NCBI RefSeq assembly: GCF_009769165.1
Contig: NZ_CP043476.1
Coordinates: 1,426,001 to 1,490,000 of the forward strand
Length of the DNA stretch: 64,000 nt
From: Xanthomonas hyacinthi
GTDB taxonomy: Bacteria > Pseudomonadota > Gammaproteobacteria > Xanthomonadales > Xanthomonadaceae
Direction: 5' to 3'
The translations under genes and the position numbers were made by a program. Positions within the stretch are counted from its first letter, which is position 1, and the number at the start of each line of letters is the position of its first letter. Of the stretch, positions 19,443-28,723 are shown one piece after another. Below the pieces are notes generated by a model. The model saw only the letters and a list, made by a program, of their open reading frames with translations, was not told where the DNA came from and did not search any database.

Positions 19443-20810
19443 TCAGGCAGCCGCGGCGGCGAGCAGGCGCCCGCTGCTGAGCCGGAAGCGCGCGGCCATC
19501 ATCACCGCCGCCGCGGTCAGGCCCAGGATCAGCCCGATCCACATGCCCTGCGGCCCCCAGCCCAGCCACAGGCCGAGCCCGGCGCCCAGCGGCATGCCCA
19601 GGCCCCAGTAGGCGCACAGGGCGAGCAGCATCGGCACGCGGGTGTCCTTGAGCCCGCGCAGCGCGCCGGCCGACAGCACCTGCACCCCGTCCGGGAACTG
19701 GAACGCGGCCGCGTACAGCAGCAGCGTGGAGGCCAGCCCGGCCACCGCGATGTCGCGGGTATAGACGCCGACGATGGCGTCGTGGCCGAACAGCAGCACC
19801 AGCGCCGACAGCGCCTGGGTGCCGAGCACGATCGTATAGCCGGCCCAGGCCGCGCCGCGCACGCCGACCGCATCGCCGGCGCCGGCGGCGCGCCCGACCC
19901 GCACCGTGGTCGCCTCGGCCACGCCCATCGGCACCATGAAGCACAGCTGCGCCACGTTGATCGCGATCTGGTGCGCGGCCGCCGGCACTTCGCCCAGCCG
20001 CGCGATCAGCAGCGCGGTGACGATGAACAGCCCGCCCTCCATCAGGATGGTGATGCCGATCGGCAGCCCGGTCTTCAGCAGCCCGCCGATCGCGCGCAGG
20101 TCCGGCGCCTCGAAGGTCGCGAACAGGCGCAGCGGCGCGAAGCGCCTGGAGCGCGCCAGGTAGATGGCGAAACACAGCGCCTGCAGCCACATCATGATCG
20201 CCGAGGCCATGCCCAGCCCGCCGGCGCCGCGCGCGCGCAGCCCGAGCAGGCCGAAGGTCAGCACGTAGCCCAGCGGCGCCAGCACCAGCAGCCCGCCGAA
20301 GCCGAGCAGCATGGTCGGCAGCGTCCAGTGCATGCCCTCGCTGAGATAGCGCATGCAGAAGTACAGCACCATCGCCGGCACGCCCCAGCGGATCGCATGC
20401 AGGAAATCGCGCGCGCCGGGCACGATCTCTGCGGCGATGCCCAGTTGCGGCAGCACCATCGGCATCACGCTCAGGAACGCGAACATCAGCGCGCCCAGGC
20501 CCAGCGACAGCCACAGCGCCTGGCGGAACATCGGCCCGATCTGCGCATGGCGCTTGCCGCCGTCGAGCTGCGACACCGACGCGGTCAACGCGATCAGGGT
20601 GCCGATCGGAATCATCATCGGCAGCCACAGCAGCGCGGTGCCGACCGTCACCGAGGCCAGCGTGCGGGTGCCGTGGTGCCCGGCGATCACGTTGTCGACG
20701 AAGCTGATCAGGCCGGCAGAGATGTGCCCCAGGACCAGCGGCAGGGCGAGCTGCGCGGTGCTGCGCAGTTCGCAGCCCCGGACCGTGGCCGGGGTGGAGG
20801 ACGAAGACAT
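19443..20810 (-). CDS. MATE family multidrug exporter
   Basis: The product has 455 residues and about 12 hydrophobic segments in two halves, beginning with ELRSTAQLALPLVLGHISAG and containing VDNVIAGHHGTRTLA, a NorM-like start. MATE proteins export drugs and cationic dyes using Na+ or H+ gradients. The ATG at 20810 is chosen because the upstream extension is Arg-rich and out of character. Confidence 0.9.
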   Translation of the reverse strand: MSSSSTPATVRGCELRSTAQLALPLVLGHISAGLISFVDNVIAGHHGTRTLASVTVGTALLWLPMMIPIGTLIALTASVSQLDGGKRHAQIGPMFRQALWLSLGLGALMFAFLSVMPMVLPQLGIAAEIVPGARDFLHAIRWGVPAMVLYFCMRYLSEGMHWTLPTMLLGFGGLLVLAPLGYVLTFGLLGLRARGAGGLGMASAIMMWLQALCFAIYLARSRRFAPLRLFATFEAPDLRAIGGLLKTGLPIGITILMEGGLFIVTALLIARLGEVPAAAHQIAINVAQLCFMVPMGVAEATTVRVGRAAGAGDAVGVRGAAWAGYTIVLGTQALSALVLLFGHDAIVGVYTRDIAVAGLASTLLLYAAAFQFPDGVQVLSAGALRGLKDTRVPMLLALCAYWGLGMPLGAGLGLWLGWGPQGMWIGLILGLTAAAVMMAARFRLSSGRLLAAAAA

Positions 20811-20948
20811 TGCAAGACTCTGGCGATCCCGCCGACTGCGGCCGCGCGGGAGGCGCCGGCGCCGGGTGGCGGAGGGGCGGCAGTTTACCCTGTGCAGGGG
20901 CTTTTTCGGGACTCGGGACTCGGAGAGCAAGCGACGGATGCTGGGCGC

Positions 20949-22376
20949 TCAGCGCGTGGCGCGCTGGCGCAGCCAGGCCGCGCGCGTGTCCGCACCCTGC
21001 GCCAGCAACTCGCCGCGCAGCGCCGCGCGCTCCTGCGGTGGGGTGCGCTGCGACAACAACGCCAGGTGCTGGCGCTGTTCGGCCGGCAGCGTGCGCAGCA
21101 GGCCCAGCAGCGCCGCACGCTGCGCGTCGGGCACGTAGCCGAACAGCGGCTGCAGCGCCCAGTATTCGCTGCCCAGTTCCGGACCCAGCAACCAGCCATG
21201 GCGTTCCAGCGCATCCAGCGCGGCGAATTGCGCGCGCAGCGTGTGCTGCTGCTCCGTCGGCAAGCCGGCGAAGGCGCTGGCCACCTGGCGCAGGCGCGCC
21301 TGCACCGCGGCGTCCAGCGCATCCCAGGCGGACTGGCGCTCGCGCAACTGCGCCGGGGTCAGCGCCGGCGGCGCGTCGCCTGTGGCGGACGCTGCCGGCG
21401 CGGTTGCGACACCGCCGGCCGGCGCCGCCGCCGCGGCTTCGGCGGCCTCCTCCGCGCTCGCGGCGCTGCGCTCGATCCGTGCCGGCGGCGCGCCCGCCGC
21501 GTACCACGCGAAGAAGTCCAGGTCGTAGACCGCCGGCTCCGGCAACGGCGCCGGCGCGGCGGCCGGCAGCGGCGGCGCCGTAGGCGCATCCGACTCCTCG
21601 GCCGGCAGTTCCTCCACCTGCACCGGCCCGGTATCGCCCAGCGCCAGACCCGAACCAGCGCCCGCCGTCGCCGGCCGCGACGGCATCCTGCCCCACCACA
21701 GCGTTCCGAGCAGGGCCAGCACCACCAGCACCGCCACCGCTGCCGACAACCGTGGCCGGGTCAGGCCGCGCCCGCCGCCGCGCCGGCGCGGACGCACCGC
21801 CGCCGGCGCGAGCGCAGGCGCCGCACCGGCGAGCGCCGCATCGCGCAATTGCGCCAGCGCCTGCAGCCGCGCCGGCGGCAGCTCGCGCAGATGCTGCTGC
21901 GCGGCGTCGGCCAGGGCGCGCCAGCCGGCCGCATCGGGACGCCCGCCGGCATCGCGCGGGCAGGCCCGCGCCAGCGCCTGCTGGTAGTCCTGGGTGGATT
22001 GGTGCAACACCTGCGCCGCGGTCGGCTCGTCCAGCCCGGCCACGATCCGCAGCAGCAGCGCCAGGCGGTCGGCGGCCGTCACCTCGCCCAGGTGCGCCAA
22101 CGGCGCGGGCCAGCCGCTGCCGGCCGTGGTCGCGACCTGGCGCAGCGACGGCACCGCGCCGAGCAGTTTCCAGAAGCGCAGCGGCCAGTCGGCCATCGGC
22201 AGGGTCGCGGCATGGCTGCGGAACGCGCGCATCGCCGCGGCCAGCGCCGGCGCGCCGCGCTCGACGCTGCCGCTCTGCAACTCGGCCAGCACCGCGGCAC
22301 GGCGTTCGATGCCGCGCAGGAAGGCGGCCAGGGCGGGCGCTGCGACCGCGCCGTCGGAGGGGGGCGCGGCGGTCAT
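20949..22376 (-). CDS. Sigma-factor-like N-terminus, one TM helix, DUF3106 C-terminus
   Basis: The product has 475 residues. Residues 12-150 look like a degenerate ECF sigma factor: a region-2-like helix bundle ending in WPLRFWKLL, then LALLLRIVAGLDEPTAAQVL followed by STQDYQQAL, resembling region 4. An Arg-rich stretch leads to one TM helix near 212-228 (AAVAVLVVLALLGTLWWG). An Ala/Pro linker precedes a DUF3106-type region (about 360-475) with WLLGPELGSEYW and FGYVPDAQRAALLGLL. DUF3106 is seen; the sigma-like part is my inference from pattern. Function unknown. Confidence 0.72.
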   Translation of the reverse strand: MTAAPPSDGAVAAPALAAFLRGIERRAAVLAELQSGSVERGAPALAAAMRAFRSHAATLPMADWPLRFWKLLGAVPSLRQVATTAGSGWPAPLAHLGEVTAADRLALLLRIVAGLDEPTAAQVLHQSTQDYQQALARACPRDAGGRPDAAGWRALADAAQQHLRELPPARLQALAQLRDAALAGAAPALAPAAVRPRRRGGGRGLTRPRLSAAVAVLVVLALLGTLWWGRMPSRPATAGAGSGLALGDTGPVQVEELPAEESDAPTAPPLPAAAPAPLPEPAVYDLDFFAWYAAGAPPARIERSAASAEEAAEAAAAAPAGGVATAPAASATGDAPPALTPAQLRERQSAWDALDAAVQARLRQVASAFAGLPTEQQHTLRAQFAALDALERHGWLLGPELGSEYWALQPLFGYVPDAQRAALLGLLRTLPAEQRQHLALLSQRTPPQERAALRGELLAQGADTRAAWLRQRATR

Positions 22377-22833
22377 CGGAACTCCATCATCGGCGCGATG
22401 ATAGCGAGGCGGCCGCCGCGCCGCGCGCTTGACAACGACGCGCCGATCGGCTGCTTCAGGCGCCAGCGGGGCGGATCGCGGCGGCGGGTTGTGCACAACC
22501 CGAGGAAGGCCCCGCCGATGCCTCCTGTCAAGCCCCGCAAAATCATGTTGCAGCCATGTTTCACGGCTAAGTTACTGTTATTCAATGAATTTATTGGAGT
22601 GGCGCTTTTTTGTCCAAGTTGTGGCAGAAGCTTGTGAATCCATCTTCACGGCGTGGAGCATGCCTTTCATGCACAGCTTTATCCACAGCAGGTGTGGATA
22701 AATTCGATTCTCCAAGCGGGGCAGCTATTTACGACGCGTTTATCAGTTTTGGAGCAGCTATCGCGCGCAACTCGCGCAGCCGCCGAGTGCCGACCGGCCG
22801 GCCACTGGACCCGTTGCGGCGACCGCTAGACTA
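22377..22833. other. AT-rich intergenic region upstream of priA
   Basis: This 457-bp gap is clearly less GC-rich than its flanks from about 22540 to 22760. It contains a TTGTGCACAA palindrome at about 22489-22498 and two inverted perfect DnaA boxes at 22679-22701. A short frame here (starting MNLLEWRFF) has no supporting features. I see no convincing gene. Confidence 0.6.
22679..22701. promoter_or_regulatory. Inverted pair of consensus DnaA boxes
   Basis: TTATCCACA (22679-22687) and its reverse complement TGTGGATAA (22693-22701) are separated by 5 bp. Both are perfect copies of the strongest DnaA box. They lie 133 bp upstream of priA in an AT-rich stretch. Confidence 0.7.
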
Positions 22834-25029
22834 ATGCGGATGCCCCCCCTTGCCGCCACCCTCCGCGTCGCCCTGCCGCTGCCGCTGCCGCAGCTGTTCG
22901 ACTACCTGCCGCCACCCGGCGACGCCGCCGTCGCCGGCGACATCGGCCGCCGCCTGCGGGTGCCGTTCGGCAACCGCGAACTGAGCGGGGTGGTCGCCGC
23001 GCTCGGCCAGGTCGAGGACAGCGAGGGTCTGCGCGCGGCGCTGGCGTGGCTGGACCCGGTCCCGCTGCTGCATGGCGAGCTGGCCGACTCGCTGCACTGG
23101 CTGGCGCGCTACAGCCATGCGCCGCTGGGCGAGGTGCTGGCGACCGCGCTGCCGGTGACCCTGCGCCGCGGCGAGGCGCTGCCCGACACCCACGCCTGGG
23201 CCTGGCGCCTGACCGAGGCCGGCGCCAGCCACCGCGCCCGCCCCGGCACCCGCCCGCACCGCTTCGCCGCGCTGCTGGCGGACGGCGCCGTGGACGAAGA
23301 CCGGCTCGACCAGGCCATGGACGACTGGCGCAGCGCCGCGCGCAGCCTGGCCAAGCGCGACTACGCCGAACGCATCGCGGTCCCGGTCGGCAGCGCCGCG
23401 CCGCAGCCACAGCCCGGCCCCACCCCGAACGACGAACAGCAGGCCGCGATCGACGTGGTCGTCGCCGCGCCCGGCTTCGCCCCGTTGCTGCTCGACGGGG
23501 TCACCGGCAGCGGCAAGACCGAGGTCTACCTGCAGGCCATCGCCGCGTGCCTGGCGCGCGGCCGCCAGGCGCTGGTGCTGGTGCCGGAGATCGGCCTGAC
23601 CCCGCAGACCCTGGCGCGGTTCCGCGCGCGCCTGGGCGTGCCGGTGCACGCGCTGCATTCCGGACTCACCGACAACGAACGCGCGTGGGTCTGGGCCGCG
23701 GCCTGGCGCGGCGAGGCGCGGGTGCTGGTCGGCACCCGTTCGGCAGTGTTCGTGCCGCTGCCGCAGGCCGGGCTGATCGTGGTCGACGAAGAGCACGACG
23801 GCAGCTACAAGCAGCAGGACGGGATCCGCTACCACGCCCGCGATTTCGCCCTGGTGCGCGGCAAGGCGCTGGACGTGCCGGTGCTGCTGGGCAGCGCCAC
23901 GCCGTCGCTGGAAAGCCTGCACAACGCCGCCGCCGGCCGCTACGCGCACCTGCGCCTGACCCGCCGCGCCGGCGACGCGCGCGCGCCCACGGTGCGCGTG
24001 CTCGACGTGCGCAAGCGCCCGCTGCAGGACGGCCTGTCGCCGGAGGTGCTGGCCGGCATCGGCAGCGCGCTGGCCGACGGCGGCCAGGTGCTGGTGTTCA
24101 AGAACCGCCGCGGCTACGCGCCGGTGCTGCTGTGCCACGACTGCGGCTGGACCGCGCCGTGCCAGCGCTGCAGCACCCCGCTGCACGCCACGCCGATGAC
24201 CGTGCATGCCGGCGGCAGGCGCCTGCAATGCCACCATTGCGGCGCGCGCCAGCCGGCGCCGCTGGCCTGCCCGGACTGCGGCAGCCTGGCGCTGCAGCCG
24301 CAGGGCATCGGCACCGAGCGCCTGGAAGAGCGCCTGCTGCAGGCCTTCCCCGAGGTGCCGGTGCTGCGCATCGACCGCGGCACCACCCAGCGCCGCGACG
24401 CGCTGGAGACGCAGCTGGCCACGCTCGGCACGCAGCCCGGGATCCTGGTCGGCACGCAGATCCTGGCCAAGGGCCACGACCTGCCGCAGCTGACCCGGGT
24501 GGTGGTGGTCGGCATCGACGAAGGCCTGTTCTCGGCCGACTTCCGCGCCAGCGAGAAACTGGCGCAGCAGCTGATCCAGGTCGCCGGGCGCGCCGGCCGC
24601 GCCGCGCGTCCGGGCGAGGTCTGGCTGCAGACCCACCATCCCGGCCATGCGCTGCTGGAGACCCTGGTGCATGGCGGCTACCACGCCTTCGCCGCCGCCG
24701 AACTGGCGCAGCGCGAGGCGGCCGGCTTCCCGCCATTCGCGTATCTGGCGCTGCTGCGCGCCGAAGCCAAGCAGGTCGAACACGCCAATGCCTTCCTCAG
24801 CGCGGTGCGTGTGCTGCTGCCGGAGCAGGCCGAGGTGCAACGCTTCGGGCCGATGCCGGCGCCGATGCCGCGCCGCGCCGGTTTCCAGCGCACCCAGTTG
24901 CTGTTGTCGGCGCCGACGCGGCGCGCGCTGCATGCGGTGCTGGACGCGGCGGTGCCGGCGATCTATGCACTGCCGCAGGCGCGGCGGGTGCGCTGGTCGC
25001 TGGATGTGGATCCGCAGGATCTGTACTGA
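22834..25029 (+). CDS. priA: Primosomal protein N' (PriA helicase)
   Basis: The product has 731 residues. An N-terminal DNA-binding domain (LPQLFDYLPP) is followed by the helicase core with Walker A TGSGKT near residue 223 and VVDEEHDGSYKQQDG near 316. A zinc-binding module follows (CHDCGW, CQRC, CHHCG, CPDCG; about 434-485) and then the second RecA-like lobe with QVAGRAGRA. PriA restarts stalled replication forks. MPPL at 22840 is an alternative start. Confidence 0.95.
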   Translation: MRMPPLAATLRVALPLPLPQLFDYLPPPGDAAVAGDIGRRLRVPFGNRELSGVVAALGQVEDSEGLRAALAWLDPVPLLHGELADSLHWLARYSHAPLGEVLATALPVTLRRGEALPDTHAWAWRLTEAGASHRARPGTRPHRFAALLADGAVDEDRLDQAMDDWRSAARSLAKRDYAERIAVPVGSAAPQPQPGPTPNDEQQAAIDVVVAAPGFAPLLLDGVTGSGKTEVYLQAIAACLARGRQALVLVPEIGLTPQTLARFRARLGVPVHALHSGLTDNERAWVWAAAWRGEARVLVGTRSAVFVPLPQAGLIVVDEEHDGSYKQQDGIRYHARDFALVRGKALDVPVLLGSATPSLESLHNAAAGRYAHLRLTRRAGDARAPTVRVLDVRKRPLQDGLSPEVLAGIGSALADGGQVLVFKNRRGYAPVLLCHDCGWTAPCQRCSTPLHATPMTVHAGGRRLQCHHCGARQPAPLACPDCGSLALQPQGIGTERLEERLLQAFPEVPVLRIDRGTTQRRDALETQLATLGTQPGILVGTQILAKGHDLPQLTRVVVVGIDEGLFSADFRASEKLAQQLIQVAGRAGRAARPGEVWLQTHHPGHALLETLVHGGYHAFAAAELAQREAAGFPPFAYLALLRAEAKQVEHANAFLSAVRVLLPEQAEVQRFGPMPAPMPRRAGFQRTQLLLSAPTRRALHAVLDAAVPAIYALPQARRVRWSLDVDPQDLY

Positions 25030-25042
25030 GCCGAGTGCGTTC

Positions 25043-25493
25043 TCAGCCCGGCGTGGCCAGCGCTTCCACCAGCTGAGCGCAACGCAGCCGCGTCGCCGGC
25101 ATCCACACAGCGCCACGCGCCGTCGCCGTGGCCAAGGCCGCAGGCGGCGCTGGCGATCGCCGGCCTGCCCAGCGCCAAGGCCAGCAGCAGGCCACGCGGT
25201 GGCGGCTCGACCCAGGCCGGCAACCCCACCACCGCGGCCGCCTGCACGCCCGCGGCCATCGACCCGACCCGGCGCACGTCCAAGCCGCTCCAGAACTGCG
25301 GTGTCTGCTGCGCGCCCGGCGGCAACGGCAGTTGCACCGGCAAACCATGCAGCGCCTCGCGCAGTTCGAACGCGCCCTTGCGCGCCAGTGCCGACGCCGC
25401 CACGCCGTGCTTGGGCGCGTACGGGGCAAGGAAGCGCGAGGGCGCCGATGTCGATAAGCGACCGCGCGATGCCGCCGTCGCGTGCGCGCCCAA
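25043..25493 (-). pseudogene. Decayed glycosyltransferase fragment
   Basis: No single frame is intact. One frame (25493 leftward) reads FLAPYAPKHGVAASALARKG and later LPAWVEPPPRGLLLALALGR, followed by AIASAACGLG, which is typical of the donor-binding half of a GT-B glycosyltransferase. The upstream part (ARDGGIARSLIDIGA) continues in a second frame around 25440, and the natural end (QLVEALATPG, then stop at 25043) is in a third. Two frameshifts and a missing N-terminal half indicate a pseudogene. A sequencing error cannot be excluded for either shift. Confidence 0.5.
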
Positions 25494-25657
25494 GCGCGGC
25501 GTGGCCTAGCCCGATAGCGGTAACAGGCCCTAATATAGCGGCATGCCGTTCCAGCCCACAGGTCCCGCGCGGCACCTTGATCGCGGCCTGCGTGCCGCGG
25601 CCGCGATCGTCGCGGCGGCGGCGTCCATTTCGCCTTTGCATCCACCTGGAGTCCTGC

Positions 25658-26965
25658 ATGGCTAGCGCGCCCGTGCCGCACCTGATCGTGGTCGGCGGCG
25701 GTTTCGCCGGGCTGTGGGCCACGCGCGCGCTGGCCAAGGCGCCGCTGCGCATCACCCTGATCGACCGTCGCAACCATCACCTGTTCCAACCGCTGCTGTA
25801 CCAGGTCGCCACCGCCGGACTGTCGTCGCCGGACATCGCCGCGCCGCTGCGGCAGATCCTGCGCAAGCAGGACAACGTGGAAGTGCATCTGGGCGACGTG
25901 ATGCGCGTGGACAAGCAGGCGCGGCAGGTGCAGTTGGCCGGCGGCGCGACGCTGGACTACGACTACCTGCTGGTCGCCACCGGCGCCACCCATGCCTATT
26001 TCGGCCACGACGAATGGGCCAGGCACGCGCCCGGGCTGAAGACCCTGGACGACGCGCTGCACCTGCGCCGCCACCTGCTGCTGGCGTTCGAGCGCGCCGA
26101 AGCCGAGAGCGACCCCGCCGCGCGCGCGGCCTGGCTCAGCTTCGCCATCGTCGGCGGCGGCCCGACCGGGGTGGAACTGGCCGGCACCCTGGCCGAGATC
26201 GCGCGGCATACGCTCAAGCACGAATTCCGCCGCATCGACCCGGCGCAGGCCAAGGTGCGGCTGATCGAAGCCGGCCCGCGCGTGCTGGCCTCGTTCCCGG
26301 AACGGCTCTCGGCCAAGGCGCAGAAACAACTGGAAAAGCTCGGCGTGGAAGTGCTGACCGGGGTGCCGGTCGCCGCCATCGATGGCAGCGGCTATCGGCT
26401 GGGCAGCACCTTCGTGCCCGCGCGCACCGTGGTCTGGGCCGCCGGCGTGGCCGCCTCGCCGCTGGCGCGGACCCTGGACGTGCCGCTGGACCGCAGCGGA
26501 CGCGTGCAGGTACAGCCGGACCTGAGCGTGCCCGGGCATCCGCAGGTGTTCGTGGCCGGCGACCTGGCCGCCCTGCAGCAGGCCGACGGCAAGCCGGTGC
26601 CCGGGGTGGCGCCGGCGGCCAAGCAGATGGGCCGGCACGTCGCCGAGAATCTGGCGAAGCGGCTGCGCGGCGAACGCGGCGACGCGCCGTTCCGCTACGC
26701 CGACTACGGCAACCTGGCGACCATCGGGCGCATGGCCGCGATCGTGCATCTGGGCCGCCTGCAGCTGTCGGGGCTGCTGGCCTGGTGGTTCTGGCTGGCC
26801 GCGCACGTGTTCTTCCTGATCGGCTTCCGCAACCGCCTGGTGGTGCTGCTCAACTGGGCCTGGGCGTACTGGAGCTACCAGCGCGCGGCGCGGATCATCC
26901 TCGGCGACGACACGCGCGCTGCGACGCCCGAGTCGGCCGCGCCGGAGCCGCCGCCGGCCGCGTGA
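25658..26965 (+). CDS. ndh: Type II NADH dehydrogenase
   Basis: The product has 435 residues. It begins with the FAD-binding motif VVGGGFAGLWATRALA and carries the NADH-binding motif IVGGGPTGVELAGTL near residue 161. VFVAGDLAAL (FAD) comes near 295, and a hydrophobic C-terminal segment (WWFWLAAHVFFLIGF) probably holds it to the inner membrane. It oxidises NADH and reduces quinone without pumping protons. The ATG at 25658 directly precedes the FAD motif. Confidence 0.92.
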   Translation: MASAPVPHLIVVGGGFAGLWATRALAKAPLRITLIDRRNHHLFQPLLYQVATAGLSSPDIAAPLRQILRKQDNVEVHLGDVMRVDKQARQVQLAGGATLDYDYLLVATGATHAYFGHDEWARHAPGLKTLDDALHLRRHLLLAFERAEAESDPAARAAWLSFAIVGGGPTGVELAGTLAEIARHTLKHEFRRIDPAQAKVRLIEAGPRVLASFPERLSAKAQKQLEKLGVEVLTGVPVAAIDGSGYRLGSTFVPARTVVWAAGVAASPLARTLDVPLDRSGRVQVQPDLSVPGHPQVFVAGDLAALQQADGKPVPGVAPAAKQMGRHVAENLAKRLRGERGDAPFRYADYGNLATIGRMAAIVHLGRLQLSGLLAWWFWLAAHVFFLIGFRNRLVVLLNWAWAYWSYQRAARIILGDDTRAATPESAAPEPPPAA

Positions 26966-26999
26966 CACCCCGCGACCGGGCTGCGATCCTAGCCGCCCT

Positions 27000-27638
27000 T
27001 TGGCGCTGCGCAGCGCTGTCTTGGCGACCTTCCTGTTCCTGCTCGACCTGCTCGGCACCTTCGTGTTCGCGATCAGCGGCACCACCGTCGGCGTGCGCCA
27101 CCGCCTGGACCTGTTCGGCGTGCTGGTGCTGTCGTGCACGCCCGCGGTGTCCGGCGGCATCGCCCGCGACGTGCTGATCGGCGCCATCCCGCCGGCCGCG
27201 CTCGGCGATGCGCGCTATCTCGGCGTCGCCTGCCTGGCCGGGCTGCTGACCTTCTACAGCCACAACACGGTGGAGCGCCTGCGCAACCCGGTGCAGATCT
27301 TCGACGCGCTCGGCCTGGCGCTGTTCGCGGTGTACGGCACCAGCAAGGCGCTGGCGTTCGGCCTGGGTCCGCTCAGCGCGACCCTGCTCGGCATGCTCAG
27401 CGGCATCGGCGGCGGCATCGTCCGCGACCTGCTGGTGGCGCGCACGCCGGTGGTGCTGCAGGCCGAGCTGTACGCGGTGGCGGCCTTGCTCGGCGGCGGC
27501 GTGGTCGCCGCGGCGCATGCGCTGCACCTGCCGCAGGCGTGGGGACTGGCGATCGGCGCCACGCTGTGCTTCGGCCTGCGCTTCATGGCGATCCGCTACG
27601 GCTGGCATCTGCCGGTGGCGCGCCCGCCGGAGCCATGA
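27000..27638 (+). CDS. UPF0126/TRIC family membrane protein
   Basis: The product has 212 residues and about seven hydrophobic segments in two repeated halves. Each half has the family glycine pattern: SGGIARDVLIGAIPP near 50 and GGGIVRDLLVARTP near 137. Prokaryotic members form trimeric cation channels. The start is a TTG at 27000, taken because no ATG or GTG precedes the first helix; it lies 34 bp after ndh and may be co-transcribed. Confidence 0.85.
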   Translation: MALRSAVLATFLFLLDLLGTFVFAISGTTVGVRHRLDLFGVLVLSCTPAVSGGIARDVLIGAIPPAALGDARYLGVACLAGLLTFYSHNTVERLRNPVQIFDALGLALFAVYGTSKALAFGLGPLSATLLGMLSGIGGGIVRDLLVARTPVVLQAELYAVAALLGGGVVAAAHALHLPQAWGLAIGATLCFGLRFMAIRYGWHLPVARPPEP

Positions 27639-27652
27639 CCCGGTCCGGCGCT

Positions 27653-28258
27653 TCAACCATAGTTGAGTTCGCCGGCATAGCTCATCACCAGATACAGCAC
27701 TGCCGGCGCGTCGCCGGGATTGCGGTACGCGTGGGCCTGATCGGCACGGAAATGGATCGCGTCGCCAACCTCCAGCGCATGGGTCTGTTCGCCGACCTCG
27801 ATTTCCACGCTGCCGGCGTTGACCACCAGGTTCTCCACGGTGCCGGCCGCATGCGCACCGGCGCGCTCGATCGCGCCAGGCAGCAGGCGGATCTCGTAGA
27901 ACTCCACCGCATGCGCGCCGATGAACGGGAACAGCGCGCGCGATACATAGCCGCCGTCGGCCGAGACCAGTTGCTTGGCATCGCAGGCGCGTAGCACCGT
28001 GGCCTGCTGCGCCCGTGCGCCGTGCAGCAGCTCGATGAGCGGCACGTCCAGCGAAGCGGCGATCCGCACCAGCAGCTTCAGCGTCGGGGCGCTGCGGCCC
28101 TGCTCGATCTGCCAGAGCATCGCGCGGCTGACCCCGGAGGCCTTGGCCAGCACCTCCAGCGACAGCTGCCGTTGCCGGCGCAATGTCGCCAGGCGCTGGG
28201 CGACCAGCGCGCCGAGGTCGGCCGGGTCGGCGGGACTGCCGTCATCGACCGCCACCAT
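27653..28258 (-). CDS. XRE-family regulator with C-terminal cupin
   Basis: The product has 201 residues. A helix-turn-helix of the HTH_3 type (about 18-72; LSLEVLAKASGVSRAMLWQI) is followed by a cupin_2 beta-barrel (about 115-195) with AGTVENLVVNAGSVEIEVG and AIHFRADQAHAYRN. Such proteins usually repress small metabolic operons and sense a ligand through the cupin. It is convergent with the UPF0126 gene. The target is not evident. Confidence 0.88.
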   Translation of the reverse strand: MVAVDDGSPADPADLGALVAQRLATLRRQRQLSLEVLAKASGVSRAMLWQIEQGRSAPTLKLLVRIAASLDVPLIELLHGARAQQATVLRACDAKQLVSADGGYVSRALFPFIGAHAVEFYEIRLLPGAIERAGAHAAGTVENLVVNAGSVEIEVGEQTHALEVGDAIHFRADQAHAYRNPGDAPAVLYLVMSYAGELNYG

Positions 28259-28280
28259 GGCAATCCCTCGATTTCCGCAG

Positions 28281-28493
28281 TCAGCCGTGGCGCCCCGCGG
28301 TGCGCGCGCTGCGCAGCAGGACTGCCGCAGCGGTCGGCTGCGCCGGGCGGAACACCGCCACCTGCGCCGCGCCGCTCGCCGGATGCACCCACAAGAACTC
28401 GCGGCGCCGGCTGCCCTGCCCGCAATCGCGCAGCGCCTTGCGGCGGCGGTAATCCCCAACGTCGTAGAGGTTCGCGGTGGTGTGGGTGCTCAT
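28281..28493 (-). CDS. Small hypothetical protein
   Basis: The product has 70 residues, starting MSTHTTANLYDVGDYRRRKA. It is basic, with one hydrophobic stretch near the C-terminus (TAAAVLLRSA). It lies 22 bp upstream of the XRE-cupin regulator on the same strand and may be co-transcribed. I do not recognise the family. Confidence 0.5.
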   Translation of the reverse strand: MSTHTTANLYDVGDYRRRKALRDCGQGSRRREFLWVHPASGAAQVAVFRPAQPTAAAVLLRSARTAGRHG

Positions 28494-28594
28494 GCGGGTA
28501 ACAGACGTGTAGCCGAAGGTGGCCGTCAATCTGCTGCCGCGCGCGCCGGCAGGGAAACAACCTCTCGACATAGCCATATAACCACGTCCAATAA

Positions 28595-28608
28595 AACGGA
28601 TATCCGTT
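28595..28608. promoter_or_regulatory. Palindromic operator candidate upstream of the Met-rich gene
   Basis: AACGGATATCCGTT is a perfect 14-bp palindrome, 24 bp upstream of a TAAAAT (28632-28637) that could be a -10 box. A second near-palindrome, TGTCATGATGACA, lies at 28665-28677. Both are in an AT-rich 230-bp region between the divergent small hypothetical gene and the Met-rich gene. Confidence 0.45.
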
Positions 28609-28723
28609 CAGGATAACGAATATTTTCCTTTTAAAATCATACTGTTGAAATGTTGATGACTTCTTGTCATGATGACATTGCCAATTGCGATCAACCCCTT
28701 CCTCATCCCGACTGGAGCCTGCC

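Noticed and set aside
22377..22833. Chromosomal replication origin
   Set aside because: Two DnaA boxes are present, but there is no dnaA, dnaN or rpmH nearby and no cluster of further boxes, so a regulatory or titration site is more likely.
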